In this document: piece after piece, positions 19,766 through 28,241 of the stretch | Position numbering within the stretch: position 1 is the first letter of the stretch | Layout of the letters: every line of letters begins with the position of its first letter | NCBI RefSeq assembly: GCF_002797935.1 | Contig: NZ_PGER01000001.1 | Location: 558,001 to 622,000, forward strand | Reading direction: 5' to 3' | Source of the DNA: Flavobacterium sp. 1 | GTDB lineage: Bacteria; Bacteroidota; Bacteroidia; Flavobacteriales; Flavobacteriaceae | Length of the DNA: 64,000 bases | Translations under genes and position numbers: made by a program | The notes under the pieces: model-generated | The model's input: the letters and a program-made list of their open reading frames with translations, nothing else | Databases searched by the model: none | Told to the model about the DNA's origin: nothing

Positions 19766-20737
19766 ATGGAAAAAACTGCTTCAGAGAAAATCAAATTAGG
19801 ACTTTTTGTTATTTCAGGACTGATACTTTTTGTTCTTGTCGTTTATTTTATTGGTAACAAGCAAAAAATGTTTGGGAGAACTGATCATCTCACGGCTGTT
19901 TTTAGTAATGTGAATGGATTGCAATTAGGAAATAATGTTCGGTATTCGGGCATCAATATAGGTACGGTTCGAGAGATAGAAATGATAAATGATACAACCA
20001 TCAATGTGGATATGATTATCGATAAATCAATGTTTCAACACATCAAAAAAAATGCATTGGCAAGTATTGGATCTGATGGTTTGGTGGGAAGCATGGTCAT
20101 AAATATCATTCCAGGAAAAGGAAACCAACCGCATATTGAACCGGGTGATGTTATCCAATCTTCGAGTCGGATCCGCACCGATGATCTATTGAATACATTA
20201 AGTGTGACCAATAAAAATGCCGCTTTACTCACAGCCGATCTGCTTAAAATCACAAAGGAAATCACTCAGGGGAAAGGAACTCTGGGAACATTAGTTAATG
20301 ATACACTCATGGCGGCTGATTTGAAACAGACCATGAACTACTTAAAAATGACTAGCAAAGGAACAACTGAAACTGTAGAGAACTTAAACAAAATGGTAGT
20401 TGCTTTAGGGGATAAAAACAGTGTGATAGGAGTGTTAAATGATCCAACGGTTGCCCAAAAAATAAAAACTATTGTAGCTAATTTGGATCAATCCAGTCAG
20501 GAAATAAACAAAGTGGTGACTAATTTAAATGCAATAATTTCGAATGTAAAAAATGGTAATGGTGCAATCAATTATTTGTCCAATGACCCTAATTTGGTCA
20601 AAAAAATAGACTCCACTATGACAAATTTAAACAAAGCAACAATTCTCCTTAACGAAGATCTTGAAGCGATGAAACATAGTTTTTTATTACGTGGTTATTT
20701 CAAAAAACAAGAAAAGGTTAAAAAGAAAACCAATTGA
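19766..20737 (+). CDS. mlaD: MlaD/MCE-domain lipid-binding protein
   Basis: A 323-residue protein anchored by one N-terminal transmembrane helix (about residues 9-28), followed by an MCE domain (about 38-115, with VRYSGINIGTV and DGLVGSMVINIIPG). The C-terminal part is helical and likely forms the coiled-coil channel region. MCE proteins form periplasmic hexamers that carry lipids for MlaFE complexes. Third gene of the operon, 8 nt after mlaF, and convergent with the desulfurase gene, whose stop is 2 nt away. Confidence 0.88.
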   Translation: MEKTASEKIKLGLFVISGLILFVLVVYFIGNKQKMFGRTDHLTAVFSNVNGLQLGNNVRYSGINIGTVREIEMINDTTINVDMIIDKSMFQHIKKNALASIGSDGLVGSMVINIIPGKGNQPHIEPGDVIQSSSRIRTDDLLNTLSVTNKNAALLTADLLKITKEITQGKGTLGTLVNDTLMAADLKQTMNYLKMTSKGTTETVENLNKMVVALGDKNSVIGVLNDPTVAQKIKTIVANLDQSSQEINKVVTNLNAIISNVKNGNGAINYLSNDPNLVKKIDSTMTNLNKATILLNEDLEAMKHSFLLRGYFKKQEKVKKKTN

Positions 20738-20739
20738 TT

Positions 20740-21861
20740 TTAAATACTTTTCAATCCTTCTATCAATAAATCAACGTCTTCTTTAGTATTAAAATGACTA
20801 AAAGAAATGCGGATATTTGGTTTTTTTAAATCATCTGGCGAGAGCATTTCTGTCAATACATGCGAAGGCCTGATGCTTCCTGACTGGCATGCGCTGCCAC
20901 GGGAAACAGCAATCCCTTTCATATCCAAATGAAATAAGATCATGGATGTTTTGCTTTCATCCAGCGGTAAAGTAATATTGAGCAGATTGTAAAACGTATT
21001 TTCTCCGTTAATTTTAAAATCAGGAAAATTTGTTTTTAGTTTTCCAATAGTATATTCTTTCAATGAGGCAATATAAAGGCTTTCGGATTCAAGATTTTGA
21101 CAGGAAAGTTCTAGAGCTTTTGCCATTCCTGCAATTTGATGTATGGCTTCGGTTCCTGGTCGAACTCCTTTTTCCTGTTCTCCTCCAAAAAACAAAGGTT
21201 GTAAACCCGCATTTTTTCGAACAAAAGCAAATCCAACCCCTTTTGGGCCATGAAATTTATGGGCGCTGGCAACGATAAAATCAATGGGAGTACGCTGTAA
21301 ATCAATTTTGGTTTTTCCAATAGACTGCACGGTATCCGAATGAAATAAAGCATGATGTTCCTGACAAATTTGGCTTACTCTGTCAAGATCCAAAATTGTT
21401 CCTGTCTCATTATTGATATGCATCAATGAGACCAAGGTCTTTTTTTCTTCGGATAATAATTCGACTAAATGTGTCAAGTCCAGTTCGCCATTGGGTTTCA
21501 CATTTACATAATCCACCTGAATTCCATATTCATTTTGAAGCGCTATTGCTGTATGAAGTACAGCGTGATGCTCTATTTTGCTGGTGATGATGCGTTCTGT
21601 TTTTAAATCTTTTACAGCAGATCGCAAAATCCAATTGTTTGCTTCGGTACCGCAAGAAGTAAAAATGATTTCAGATGCCGTAGCATTTAGCTGTTTGGCG
21701 ATTGATTTTCGAGAAAGCTCCAGAATATTTTTGGCATTGCGCCCTAAACTATGAGTAGAGGATGGATTACCATAATCTTCCGTCAATATTTTGGTCATTT
21801 CTAGAATCACTTCCGGATGAAGTGCTGTTGTGGAGGCATTATCAAGATATGCTTTTTTCAT
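20740..21861 (-). CDS. Cysteine desulfurase, NifS/IscS-like
   Basis: A PLP-dependent class V aminotransferase of 373 residues that removes sulfur from cysteine for Fe-S clusters or thio-cofactors. It begins AYLDNASTT, has the PLP lysine in SAHKFHGPKG, and carries the persulfide cysteine in GSACQSG. The ATG at 21861 was chosen over an upstream ATG at 21888 because it gives the conserved MKKAYLDN start and does not overlap the transporter gene, which ends at 21863. The two genes are probably co-transcribed. Whether it serves general Fe-S assembly or another pathway is not clear. Confidence 0.88.
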   Translation of the reverse strand: MKKAYLDNASTTALHPEVILEMTKILTEDYGNPSSTHSLGRNAKNILELSRKSIAKQLNATASEIIFTSCGTEANNWILRSAVKDLKTERIITSKIEHHAVLHTAIALQNEYGIQVDYVNVKPNGELDLTHLVELLSEEKKTLVSLMHINNETGTILDLDRVSQICQEHHALFHSDTVQSIGKTKIDLQRTPIDFIVASAHKFHGPKGVGFAFVRKNAGLQPLFFGGEQEKGVRPGTEAIHQIAGMAKALELSCQNLESESLYIASLKEYTIGKLKTNFPDFKINGENTFYNLLNITLPLDESKTSMILFHLDMKGIAVSRGSACQSGSIRPSHVLTEMLSPDDLKKPNIRISFSHFNTKEDVDLLIEGLKSI

Positions 21862-21862
21862 G

Positions 21863-22786
21863 CTAGATAGATTTTGAATCCTGAACAATTACTTTGGATT
21901 TATTTTTTTTGCCAAATAATACTTTCTTATTAAAAATAATAATAGAGATTAAAATAAGGGAATAGGAAACCATCTGAAGCAGGCTTACTTCTTCCTTAAA
22001 ATAAAAAACAGCCAAAGTAAAATTGATTATCGGATTGATATACATTAGGATTCCCACAGTGGATGAATCAAGTCCTTTTAACGCATACAAGTTTAAAAAT
22101 AGCGGAATAATCGTAAAAAGTACTACAATACAAAATAAACACATATAAAATAAAGGAGCAGTTGGAACTGCTCCGCTGTAACTCGGATAAAAAGGCAAAA
22201 TAAGCAAGGCAATAAAAAGCAGCTGAATGTTCAAAACCAGAAACTTATCAATTTCACTGTTTTTACGCTGACTAACCAAATATAAGGCATAGGTCGAAGC
22301 AACTACAAGACTGTAAAAAATATCCTGAAAATGATTTAGAGACAGTAAAACGCAGCTTATCGTACTGATGCAAACTGCTGTCCATTTCCATTTGTTTAAT
22401 TTTTCATGAAGCAAAAAGAAAGCAAAAACGGTAGTCAGAATGGGGCAAATCAAGTATGCCAATGAGCCTGCTTTGACGTTTATATGATTAATCACATATA
22501 TAAAAATTAGCCAGTTGGAAGCTAAAATTAAACTTCCAACCAAGGTTAGTATGATGATTTTTTGTCTCTTCTTTTTAGGCATTATTTTAAAATCTTCCCA
22601 GTTTTTTTTGAGATTTTTCCGTCTAAAGATGAGATTTATGGCTGTTAGTGTAAATACGCTAAAAAAAACACGATAAAACAGTATATCGAGGGAGGGATAA
22701 GAGGAAATAGGTTTTAAGGCCAGACTGAAAAATCCCCAGAGAAAAAAAGCTGAAAAAGCGGCAAAGTAGTAGTTGTATTTTTTCAT
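21863..22786 (-). CDS. EamA/RarD-like drug-metabolite transporter
   Basis: A 307-residue inner-membrane protein with about ten hydrophobic segments in two EamA halves. The opening FAAFSAFFLWGFFSLALKP and the YRVFFS segment resemble RarD-type members of the DMT superfamily, which export metabolites. The C-terminal tail is basic. It ends 1 nt before the desulfurase start, so the two form an operon. A -7 box at 22806-22813 supports the start. The substrate is unknown. Confidence 0.85.
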   Translation of the reverse strand: MKKYNYYFAAFSAFFLWGFFSLALKPISSYPSLDILFYRVFFSVFTLTAINLIFRRKNLKKNWEDFKIMPKKKRQKIIILTLVGSLILASNWLIFIYVINHINVKAGSLAYLICPILTTVFAFFLLHEKLNKWKWTAVCISTISCVLLSLNHFQDIFYSLVVASTYALYLVSQRKNSEIDKFLVLNIQLLFIALLILPFYPSYSGAVPTAPLFYMCLFCIVVLFTIIPLFLNLYALKGLDSSTVGILMYINPIINFTLAVFYFKEEVSLLQMVSYSLILISIIIFNKKVLFGKKNKSKVIVQDSKSI

Positions 22787-22805
22787 TGCAAAGTAAAATT
22801 CGGTA

Positions 22806-22813
22806 CAAAGATA
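22806..22813 (-). promoter_or_regulatory. -7 box TATCTTTG of the EamA-desulfurase operon
   Basis: A perfect TAnnTTTG box on the minus strand, 19 nt before the ATG at 22786. Confidence 0.55.
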
Positions 22814-22963
22814 GGAATTTCTAAAGCTAATGAAATGTATTTAATTAAGGGCTTTTTGTTCATTTTTAGTAGAAGCGTACGCTGCAGCAGCTTAAAAAAA
22901 CATAAAGTGACAGCAAACCATACGTTTTTGGTGCGTAAAGTTTACGGAACAAATTAAATATTA

Positions 22964-22971
22964 TATTTTTG
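22964..22971 (+). promoter_or_regulatory. -7 box TATTTTTG of the duplicated lipoprotein gene
   Basis: A perfect TAnnTTTG box, 17 nt before the ATG at 22989. Confidence 0.5.
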
Positions 22972-22988
22972 TTCAAAATAAAAGAATA

Positions 22989-23954
22989 ATGAAACGATTT
23001 ATAGGGGTTTTATGTTGTGCAATTGCTTTTTCAGCCTGTGATGATGGAGATTTAGTAGTAGATACAATTAATTTTGATGAAATAGCTACAAGTACTTGTG
23101 GAGATGCAAACAATTTACTTTTTAAACTTAAAGACAGTGAATCTTTGATTTTGAATATACCTGATGATGTTTTTAAAGAAACTTTTAAGGAAGAACCTAC
23201 TGAAGACAATGAGCCGATTAAATTAAATATCAGTTCGACAAACCAAGTGGTCTATAACTTTTATGATGGTAAAGTGACTTCTGATAATATCTGTGATTTG
23301 ATTCCTCCAGCAACTCCTAAGGTAAAAACACAATGGAAGGCTTCCTCTGGTGTTATCGAAGTTAAAACTGAAGCTGTAAAAACATCAAATGTGATCGATA
23401 ATAGTACTAAAATAACGGGTTATAAGCATAATGTTATTTTTAAAAACATCACATTTTCCAAAGGTGACGGTACTACTCAGTTTTATGAAAGCTTTATATT
23501 CGGCGATTATTTGAAAACGATAACTCCATTGCCATTGGCTTTTGATCAGCCATTATCTCTTTGTGATAACAGCGGTTTGGTTTATGAATCTAATGCCACC
23601 GAATCATTAACACTTAATATTGATCCGGCATTAATTCTTAATGAAGTTACACCTGCAGATAAGCCAAGAACAGGAACAATAGGATTGGTTAAGAATAAAT
23701 TAGTTTACCGCTTGTTTAATAGCGTTGTGACTTCAGATTATTTTTGTGCAACAACGGAACCGATAGTGCCAACAGTTAAGCAAGAATGGTTAGGTAAAGC
23801 TGGAGCTATTATTGAAGTTACCACTACTACAGTAACTGCTAATACTTTTAAACATACTATAGTCCTAAAAAATGTTAGCCTTGAAAAAGGCAACAGCAAT
23901 TTCTTATTGGGAGATAAATACTTATATGGAGAGCTGCAGACTATTAAACCATAA
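22989..23954 (+). CDS. Lipoprotein of unknown function with two internal repeats
   Basis: A 321-residue protein with a signal peptide and lipobox (AFSAC, Cys18). The mature part consists of two diverged copies of about 140 residues, each starting with a Cys-containing turn (CGDANNLLF / CDNSGLVYE), continuing with an SLxLNI strand, a VVYNFYDGKVTSDNIC / LVYRLFNSVVTSDYFC segment, and ending with K(H)NVIFKN / KHTIVLKN and a GDYLKTI / GELQTIKP strand. The paired cysteines could form disulfides. It is monocistronic, with promoter and terminator. I do not recognise a family; the duplication is clear by eye. Confidence 0.75.
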   Translation: MKRFIGVLCCAIAFSACDDGDLVVDTINFDEIATSTCGDANNLLFKLKDSESLILNIPDDVFKETFKEEPTEDNEPIKLNISSTNQVVYNFYDGKVTSDNICDLIPPATPKVKTQWKASSGVIEVKTEAVKTSNVIDNSTKITGYKHNVIFKNITFSKGDGTTQFYESFIFGDYLKTITPLPLAFDQPLSLCDNSGLVYESNATESLTLNIDPALILNEVTPADKPRTGTIGLVKNKLVYRLFNSVVTSDYFCATTEPIVPTVKQEWLGKAGAIIEVTTTTVTANTFKHTIVLKNVSLEKGNSNFLLGDKYLYGELQTIKP

Positions 23955-23970
23955 AGAGAAAAAAGTCTAA

Positions 23971-24009
23971 AAAAAACGTCAATGCTAAGATAAGTATTGA
24001 CGTTTTTTT
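23971..24009. terminator. Terminator between the lipoprotein gene and the Smr gene
   Basis: Stem AAAAAACGTCAAT with complement ATTGACGTTTTTT and a T run. It serves the plus-strand gene and, by symmetry, the convergent minus-strand gene. Confidence 0.75.
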
Positions 24010-24028
24010 ATGGAATATAAAGAAGGAG

Positions 24029-24577
24029 TTATTTGTTTTGCTTAAAGTAAACTTCGGTGGCACCTTGACCATATTTTTGATAATTGGCATCCTGAAAAAC
24101 GATATTGTCATAACGTCCTAAAAGAAAATCCAATTCGGCTTTGAGGATTCCTTCGCCAACGCCGTGAATAAAAACAATTTTCGGAATTCGATTGCGGATC
24201 GCAAATTCGATATGGCGCTGGGCAGTTTCGGCCTGCAGCGTCAAAATATCATAATTGGACATGCCACGTTTATTGGGAACCAATTTTTCGATATGCAGAT
24301 CAAATTCAGGAACAGGCAGTTCATTCTTGTCTTTTTTCTCTTTTACAAAACTGCGCGGTTTTGGGATTTCCTTTTCCTTTTTTATTTCATTGATATTAAT
24401 GCCCTTGATTCCTTCCATCAAATTGCCCGATTCGCCAATTTTAATCAGTTCGCTGGAAGCATAATTCATCACAAAACCATCTGTCGTTTCTATAGTTACT
24501 ATCTTGTCTTTGACGGATAAAACAACACCATCGACGGCATCATCCAGCACCGAAACTTTATCTCCTTTATTGAACAT
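24029..24577 (-). CDS. Smr-domain protein
   Basis: A 182-residue cytosolic protein. The first 60 residues form a small beta domain (GDKVSVLDDAVDGVVLSV…), followed by a Lys-rich linker and a C-terminal Smr domain (about 90-180) with the DLHIEKLV opening and the HGVGEGILKAEL loop. Smr domains, as in MutS2, are nucleases or nucleic-acid binders. The gene overlaps the upstream small membrane-protein gene by 11 nt, so the two are translated together. It lacks MutS ATPase parts. The exact substrate is unknown. Confidence 0.85.
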   Translation of the reverse strand: MFNKGDKVSVLDDAVDGVVLSVKDKIVTIETTDGFVMNYASSELIKIGESGNLMEGIKGININEIKKEKEIPKPRSFVKEKKDKNELPVPEFDLHIEKLVPNKRGMSNYDILTLQAETAQRHIEFAIRNRIPKIVFIHGVGEGILKAELDFLLGRYDNIVFQDANYQKYGQGATEVYFKQNK

Positions 24578-24755
24578 CGTCTTCGTTATTATCTTGGTTT
24601 TTACTTGGAGTTTTGCTGCTTAAACGCATCATTCCCATCATGAAGATGATTATGGCAACCACCATTACATACACATTTTTATCGGCACTTGTCTGTTCGT
24701 AGAAGGCAACGCCAATGGCTAAGATCATTATCAGAATTACAAATTTTTGCATCAT
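24567..24755 (-). CDS. Small membrane protein of unknown function
   Basis: About 62 residues with two hydrophobic helices (FVILIMILAIGVAFY and VYVMVVAIIIFMMGMM) and a polar, acidic tail. The ATG at 24755 was chosen; the frame continues upstream only to a TTG that overlaps a -7 box (24771-24778, TATTTTTG on the minus strand). It overlaps the Smr gene by 11 nt. No family recognised. Confidence 0.65.
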   Translation of the reverse strand: MMQKFVILIMILAIGVAFYEQTSADKNVYVMVVAIIIFMMGMMRLSSKTPSKNQDNNEDDVQ

Positions 24756-24770
24756 TTCATTTTCAGGCTT

Positions 24771-24778
24771 CAAAAATA
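24771..24778 (-). promoter_or_regulatory. -7 box TATTTTTG of the small membrane protein-Smr operon
   Basis: A perfect TAnnTTTG box on the minus strand, 15 nt before the ATG at 24755. It argues against the upstream TTG start. Confidence 0.5.
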
Positions 24779-24828
24779 CTAAACTTTAGGAGAGTATTGT
24801 TGAAAGTGGTATAGAAATAATGGCGTAT

Positions 24829-25054
24829 CTCCTTGTGAAAAACTAAGTTCGTACCTCTCTTATTTTCACAAGGAGTCGAGCTTTTGGCTTTATCTTTATT
24901 TTTTTAAAGGAAAAAAAATAAAGGATATCGCCTCAATCCCTTACGCAAAAGGACTTCGAGAGAATAAATGCCCTAGCCCAGATAGAAGCGATATCCTTTT
25001 ATGCCGGGGTTCGGCATAAAAGATATAGCGGATAGCTGGAATAGCTCCTAATTG
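24829..25054. repeat. Dispersed intergenic repeat, copy A
   Basis: The conserved core is 24970-25054. On the minus strand it begins AATTAGGAGCT, continues with a CCAGCTATCCGCT segment, and ends CTTCTATCTGGGCTAGG; copies B (32879-33032) and C (49674-49752) share these ends. The middle is a hairpin (TTTTATGCCG/CGGCATAAAA, loop side containing GAACCCC) that differs in every copy. A further pair of inverted repeats (24829-24841 with 24863-24875, and 24920-24930 with 24989-24999) surrounds it. Nothing else is seen in the gap 24774-25061. Confidence 0.7.
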
Positions 25055-25061
25055 TTTCACT

Positions 25062-26423
25062 TTATTTATTCCAATCAATTTTTCTTGAAAAGTACATTAC
25101 TGCCGCCAATATGCAGAATAAACCGATGCTTCCTACTAATAAAGCGTAGTTTTCTAACTGGATAATGACGTAGATAAAAGTGTATAATCCCGTGAGTGAG
25201 GCTGCAATAAATAACGGAAATTTACGTCCTTTTAGGATTGAAACAGAGTACAATGATATCAATGTAATGACCGCTAGTGCTGCAATCAGGTATGCTTTCA
25301 TGAAACTGCTGTGCTCTGTGATGGAAATAAGCAGGGTGTAAAATAAAATTAGTGCCAGACCAATCATGGAATATTGAAAAATGTGAATTCTGATTTTGCT
25401 GATCGATTGAATCAGAAAGAATATTAAAAATGTTAAGCCAATTACGAGAAAGCCATATTTAGCCGCTCTTTCGTTTTGTTGGTATTGGTTTACCGGAATT
25501 ACAAAATCGACTCCAAAAGCATAGGTTCCTAAATCAGGCAGATTCTCGAAGAATTGCTGTGAAAAAGCTCTGTTGATGTGCAGGATTTTCCAGTTGGCTG
25601 TAAAACCGTTAGCATCGATTTTTTTTTTGGTTTTGTCATCTGGAAGAAAATTGCCTGTAAAACTTGGTGAGCTCCAGTTGGATTGCATGCTTAGCTGTGT
25701 GGTTTTGCCAATAGGCACCATTTTTATCTGTTTGCTTCCGTTATAAGTGATATCAAAACCAAAGTTGGTTTTAGCTGTTTTTAAAATGCTTTTCAGATCA
25801 ATAAAACCAGTCTCTAGAGCTTGTGTGGAATCGTTTGGATTTGTACTGTAAACAGGTTCGAAAGTGAATTTTGTACCGCCAAGATTGATTTTCACTTCGT
25901 CTTTAATGCTTTTTAAATTGGTGGTTTTGATCAAAATTGTGGCTTTGTTCCATTGAATGACTTCGGCAGGAATATTTTTACTGCTAAAATCGGGCTGAAT
26001 GTAATTACCTTCAAAATTCATTTTGGAACTATAAACGACCGATTCGTAATTGTTTCGGTTAAGCACTTTGGTCACTACAATGGATTTGGCTTTTAAATCT
26101 TCGGGAAAGAAATAAGCATATTTGGTAATTGCTTTTCGCTGTTTTACAGTTTCATTTGTTTTTTGGTTGATGGATAAGGTTTCGTCAAAAGTGGTGTAAG
26201 GAACTTTTAATATTGGTCCATAGAAATAGACGCTTTCTCCCCATTTATCATTGATTTCGGTAATGACTTCTTCCTGGCGAAACGAACGTTCGGTTATCAG
26301 GCTTTTGACAAATTCCAGCGGAATCAGCAATACTAAAGTTAATATCCCAACCATAATCATTTTGGCGGTATTGGATTGAAAAAATGGTGTTGGTGCTGGG
26401 TTTTGGTTTTCTGTTGTTTCCAT
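25062..26423 (-). CDS. creD: Inner membrane protein CreD
   Basis: A 453-residue CreD-family membrane protein: one N-terminal helix (about 21-40), a large periplasmic domain (with the conserved RSFRQEEVITEI, YFYGPILKVPY and AYFFPEDL segments), and about five C-terminal helices. CreD responds to envelope stress and beta-lactams in proteobacteria; its molecular role is unsettled. It is the last gene of a minus-strand membrane-protein operon that starts behind the winged-helix regulator gene, from which regulation is inferred. Confidence 0.9.
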   Translation of the reverse strand: METTENQNPAPTPFFQSNTAKMIMVGILTLVLLIPLEFVKSLITERSFRQEEVITEINDKWGESVYFYGPILKVPYTTFDETLSINQKTNETVKQRKAITKYAYFFPEDLKAKSIVVTKVLNRNNYESVVYSSKMNFEGNYIQPDFSSKNIPAEVIQWNKATILIKTTNLKSIKDEVKINLGGTKFTFEPVYSTNPNDSTQALETGFIDLKSILKTAKTNFGFDITYNGSKQIKMVPIGKTTQLSMQSNWSSPSFTGNFLPDDKTKKKIDANGFTANWKILHINRAFSQQFFENLPDLGTYAFGVDFVIPVNQYQQNERAAKYGFLVIGLTFLIFFLIQSISKIRIHIFQYSMIGLALILFYTLLISITEHSSFMKAYLIAALAVITLISLYSVSILKGRKFPLFIAASLTGLYTFIYVIIQLENYALLVGSIGLFCILAAVMYFSRKIDWNK

Positions 26424-26450
26424 GTTTTTTGTTGTTTATAGAGTTAAAGA

Positions 26451-26771
26451 TTATAATAGTTTGAATGAATCTGCAATGATGTAATACAAGAATGCAACTG
26501 GGATATTGCTCAATAAAATCGAGATTCTTAACACAATGTATTTCCGCTGTTTCGGCAGAATGTAAAAATGATGAAGCAGGTTAGCGAGCATAATAATGTT
26601 GAGAAGAGCTGCCAGAACAATAAAGACAAATCCAATAATCAGAATAAATGAATTGTCTGTTAGCGTTAGAAAAAGAATAAAAAACAGGGTGCCAATTGTA
26701 AAGCATCCAAGCGCAAGTTCGGTAGAAGCACTGCCATCAAAAGGCTCTTCTTGAATTAAAACAGTTTTCAT
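26451..26771 (-). CDS. Small membrane protein of the CreD operon
   Basis: 106 residues with three hydrophobic segments (GCFTIGTLFFILFLT, FILIIGFVFIVLAALLNIIML, ISILLSNIPVAFLYYII). It lies 27 nt upstream of creD and 4 nt downstream of the DUF1361 gene, so it belongs to the same transcript. No family recognised. Confidence 0.7.
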   Translation of the reverse strand: MKTVLIQEEPFDGSASTELALGCFTIGTLFFILFLTLTDNSFILIIGFVFIVLAALLNIIMLANLLHHFYILPKQRKYIVLRISILLSNIPVAFLYYIIADSFKLL

Positions 26772-26775
26772 AATT

Positions 26776-27432
26776 TTATTGATTTATAGTTGAATAGATT
26801 TTTTTTAAGGATAAAAACAAATAGATATAGGTTCCAAAATAAAAGGAAAATAGCAACGCATGAGCAGATGACACAGCGAGAAATATGGCTCGGACTATTT
26901 CTAATGGATCACTGATGATATCCCAGCTGTTATACCGGAGAATTCTACCCAGATAGATTCCGACTCCGCATAAAAAACAGATTGCAGGCATTAATAAATT
27001 GGTGATTAGGGTCGAAGTGTAGGTTTTTATGATGTTTTCAAATTCTATCAGAGAAATGATGCCAAGCGTAAATCCAATTAATGCGTAGGAACTTATGACA
27101 ACCAAATCAAACCAAAATAAATGACTGTTTGATTGTGATAAATGGATCAAATCGGTAAGAATGTAAAAGGAATTTGGCAGAAAAAGAAGCCAAAGAAAAA
27201 GAAGCGAGAGTGTTTTAACTTTACTTTTTTGAATAGTAATTTGAGTTTTTAAATAGCTGATAAAAAAGTAAGGAACGAAAGCAAGAAATAGATTCCAAAC
27301 CAAGAAAAAGAGATAAATGGTATTAGTTAATTTGGCACGGATAACGAGCAAAATCAGGCAATAAATTGTAAATAAAAATAAAACGCTGTTAATCTTTTTG
27401 TTACTGTTGAATAGTCTGATGATGAGTTGCAT
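26776..27432 (-). CDS. DUF1361 membrane protein
   Basis: 218 residues, about six transmembrane helices. The LFLPNSFYILTDLIHL segment is the hallmark of DUF1361 proteins, whose function is unknown. It is co-transcribed with the neighbouring membrane-protein genes up to creD (gaps of 24 and 4 nt). Confidence 0.85.
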   Translation of the reverse strand: MQLIIRLFNSNKKINSVLFLFTIYCLILLVIRAKLTNTIYLFFLVWNLFLAFVPYFFISYLKTQITIQKSKVKTLSLLFLWLLFLPNSFYILTDLIHLSQSNSHLFWFDLVVISSYALIGFTLGIISLIEFENIIKTYTSTLITNLLMPAICFLCGVGIYLGRILRYNSWDIISDPLEIVRAIFLAVSSAHALLFSFYFGTYIYLFLSLKKIYSTINQ

Positions 27433-27456
27433 AGTTTTTAGATTTTAAAAGTTTTT

Positions 27457-27870
27457 TTATGATTGCCTTTGGTTATTATATTTTTTTAGTTCTGAAGTAA
27501 TTAATCCTGATGTATAAACAACTGTAGAAATAATAGCTGCGAAAATAAAACCTATTATAAATGAAAAATTTCTTCCTGTGTCACTGACTAATTTTTGCAT
27601 TGCTTCACTTTGTTTAGGCGTTATTTCTTTTCCGCCAAACATTCCGTCTTTGTCTAGGTCATAACGATTTAAATCCCATTGATAATAAATATCGCGTAAG
27701 GCTGCATTTCCTACTATTAATAAGTAGAGTACAAAAAAAACTGTCACATTTGTCCATAGTAATTTGTTTTTACCGAATGTTAGTTTATTATAAAAAGCTA
27801 TTATACAAAGTCCAATAATTGAAATAATTGTTGGTATTGCTAAGTGATATGGTATTGTTATTTCTTCCAT
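27457..27870 (-). CDS. Membrane protein of unknown function, first gene of the CreD operon
   Basis: 137 residues from the chosen ATG at 27870 (MEEITIPYH); an upstream ATG at 27918 would place the start inside the palindromic operator candidate (27905-27921). Three hydrophobic segments: IPTIISIIGLCIIAFY, VTVFFVLYLLIVGN and FIIGFIFAAIISTVVY, with a charged YDLDKDGMFGGKEITP loop between the second and third. First gene after the winged-helix regulator, in the same direction as creD. No family recognised. Confidence 0.7.
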   Translation of the reverse strand: MEEITIPYHLAIPTIISIIGLCIIAFYNKLTFGKNKLLWTNVTVFFVLYLLIVGNAALRDIYYQWDLNRYDLDKDGMFGGKEITPKQSEAMQKLVSDTGRNFSFIIGFIFAAIISTVVYTSGLITSELKKYNNQRQS

Positions 27871-27904
27871 TAAATCAATATTTTTTTGTTTAAAAATAAA
27901 AAGT

Positions 27905-27921
27905 ACTTTGAATTTCAAAGT
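27905..27921. promoter_or_regulatory. Palindromic operator candidate, site 1
   Basis: ACTTTGAATTTCAAAGT, a perfect inverted repeat (6-bp arms, 5-bp centre), 35 nt upstream of the first gene of the CreD operon and just behind the regulator gene. The same palindrome, one centre base changed and with identical AAAGT before it, is at 29619-29635. Confidence 0.65.
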
Positions 27922-27941
27922 TTAAAATCAAAAAAAAGAGC

Positions 27942-28238
27942 TTAGCGTTTTTGTATTAATTTTTCAAGGGCATTGACATGATCTTGGAATGCTTTACGCC
28001 CTTCTTTGGTTGCCCTGTAGCTTGTATTTGGTTTTTTTCCTATGAATTGTTTTTCAATACCAATGTAGTTTTCTAGTTCTAAGGCTTTGGTATGACTGGC
28101 TAAGTTACCGTCGGTAACTCCTAATAACTCTTTCAAAGTACTAAAATCGGCAGATTCATTGACCATCAGAACGGACATGATTCCCAGTCGGATGCGATGG
28201 TCAAAAGCTTTATTGATATTTTGAATAATATTTTTCAA
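27942..28238 (-). CDS. Winged-helix transcriptional regulator
   Basis: 98 residues, a stand-alone winged-helix domain (HTH_34/MarR-like): DHRIRLGIMSVLM, then the recognition region TLKELLGVTDGNLASHTKALE, and a wing with SYRATKEGRKAFQDHVNALE. Such proteins in Bacteroidota often sit next to membrane-protein genes. The start codon is TTG at 28238, two codons after the stop of the upstream hydrolase gene in the same frame; the first internal ATG would remove helix 1. The two copies of a 17-bp palindrome nearby are its likely sites. Confidence 0.82.
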   Translation of the reverse strand: MKNIIQNINKAFDHRIRLGIMSVLMVNESADFSTLKELLGVTDGNLASHTKALELENYIGIEKQFIGKKPNTSYRATKEGRKAFQDHVNALEKLIQKR

Positions 28239-28241
28239 ATC

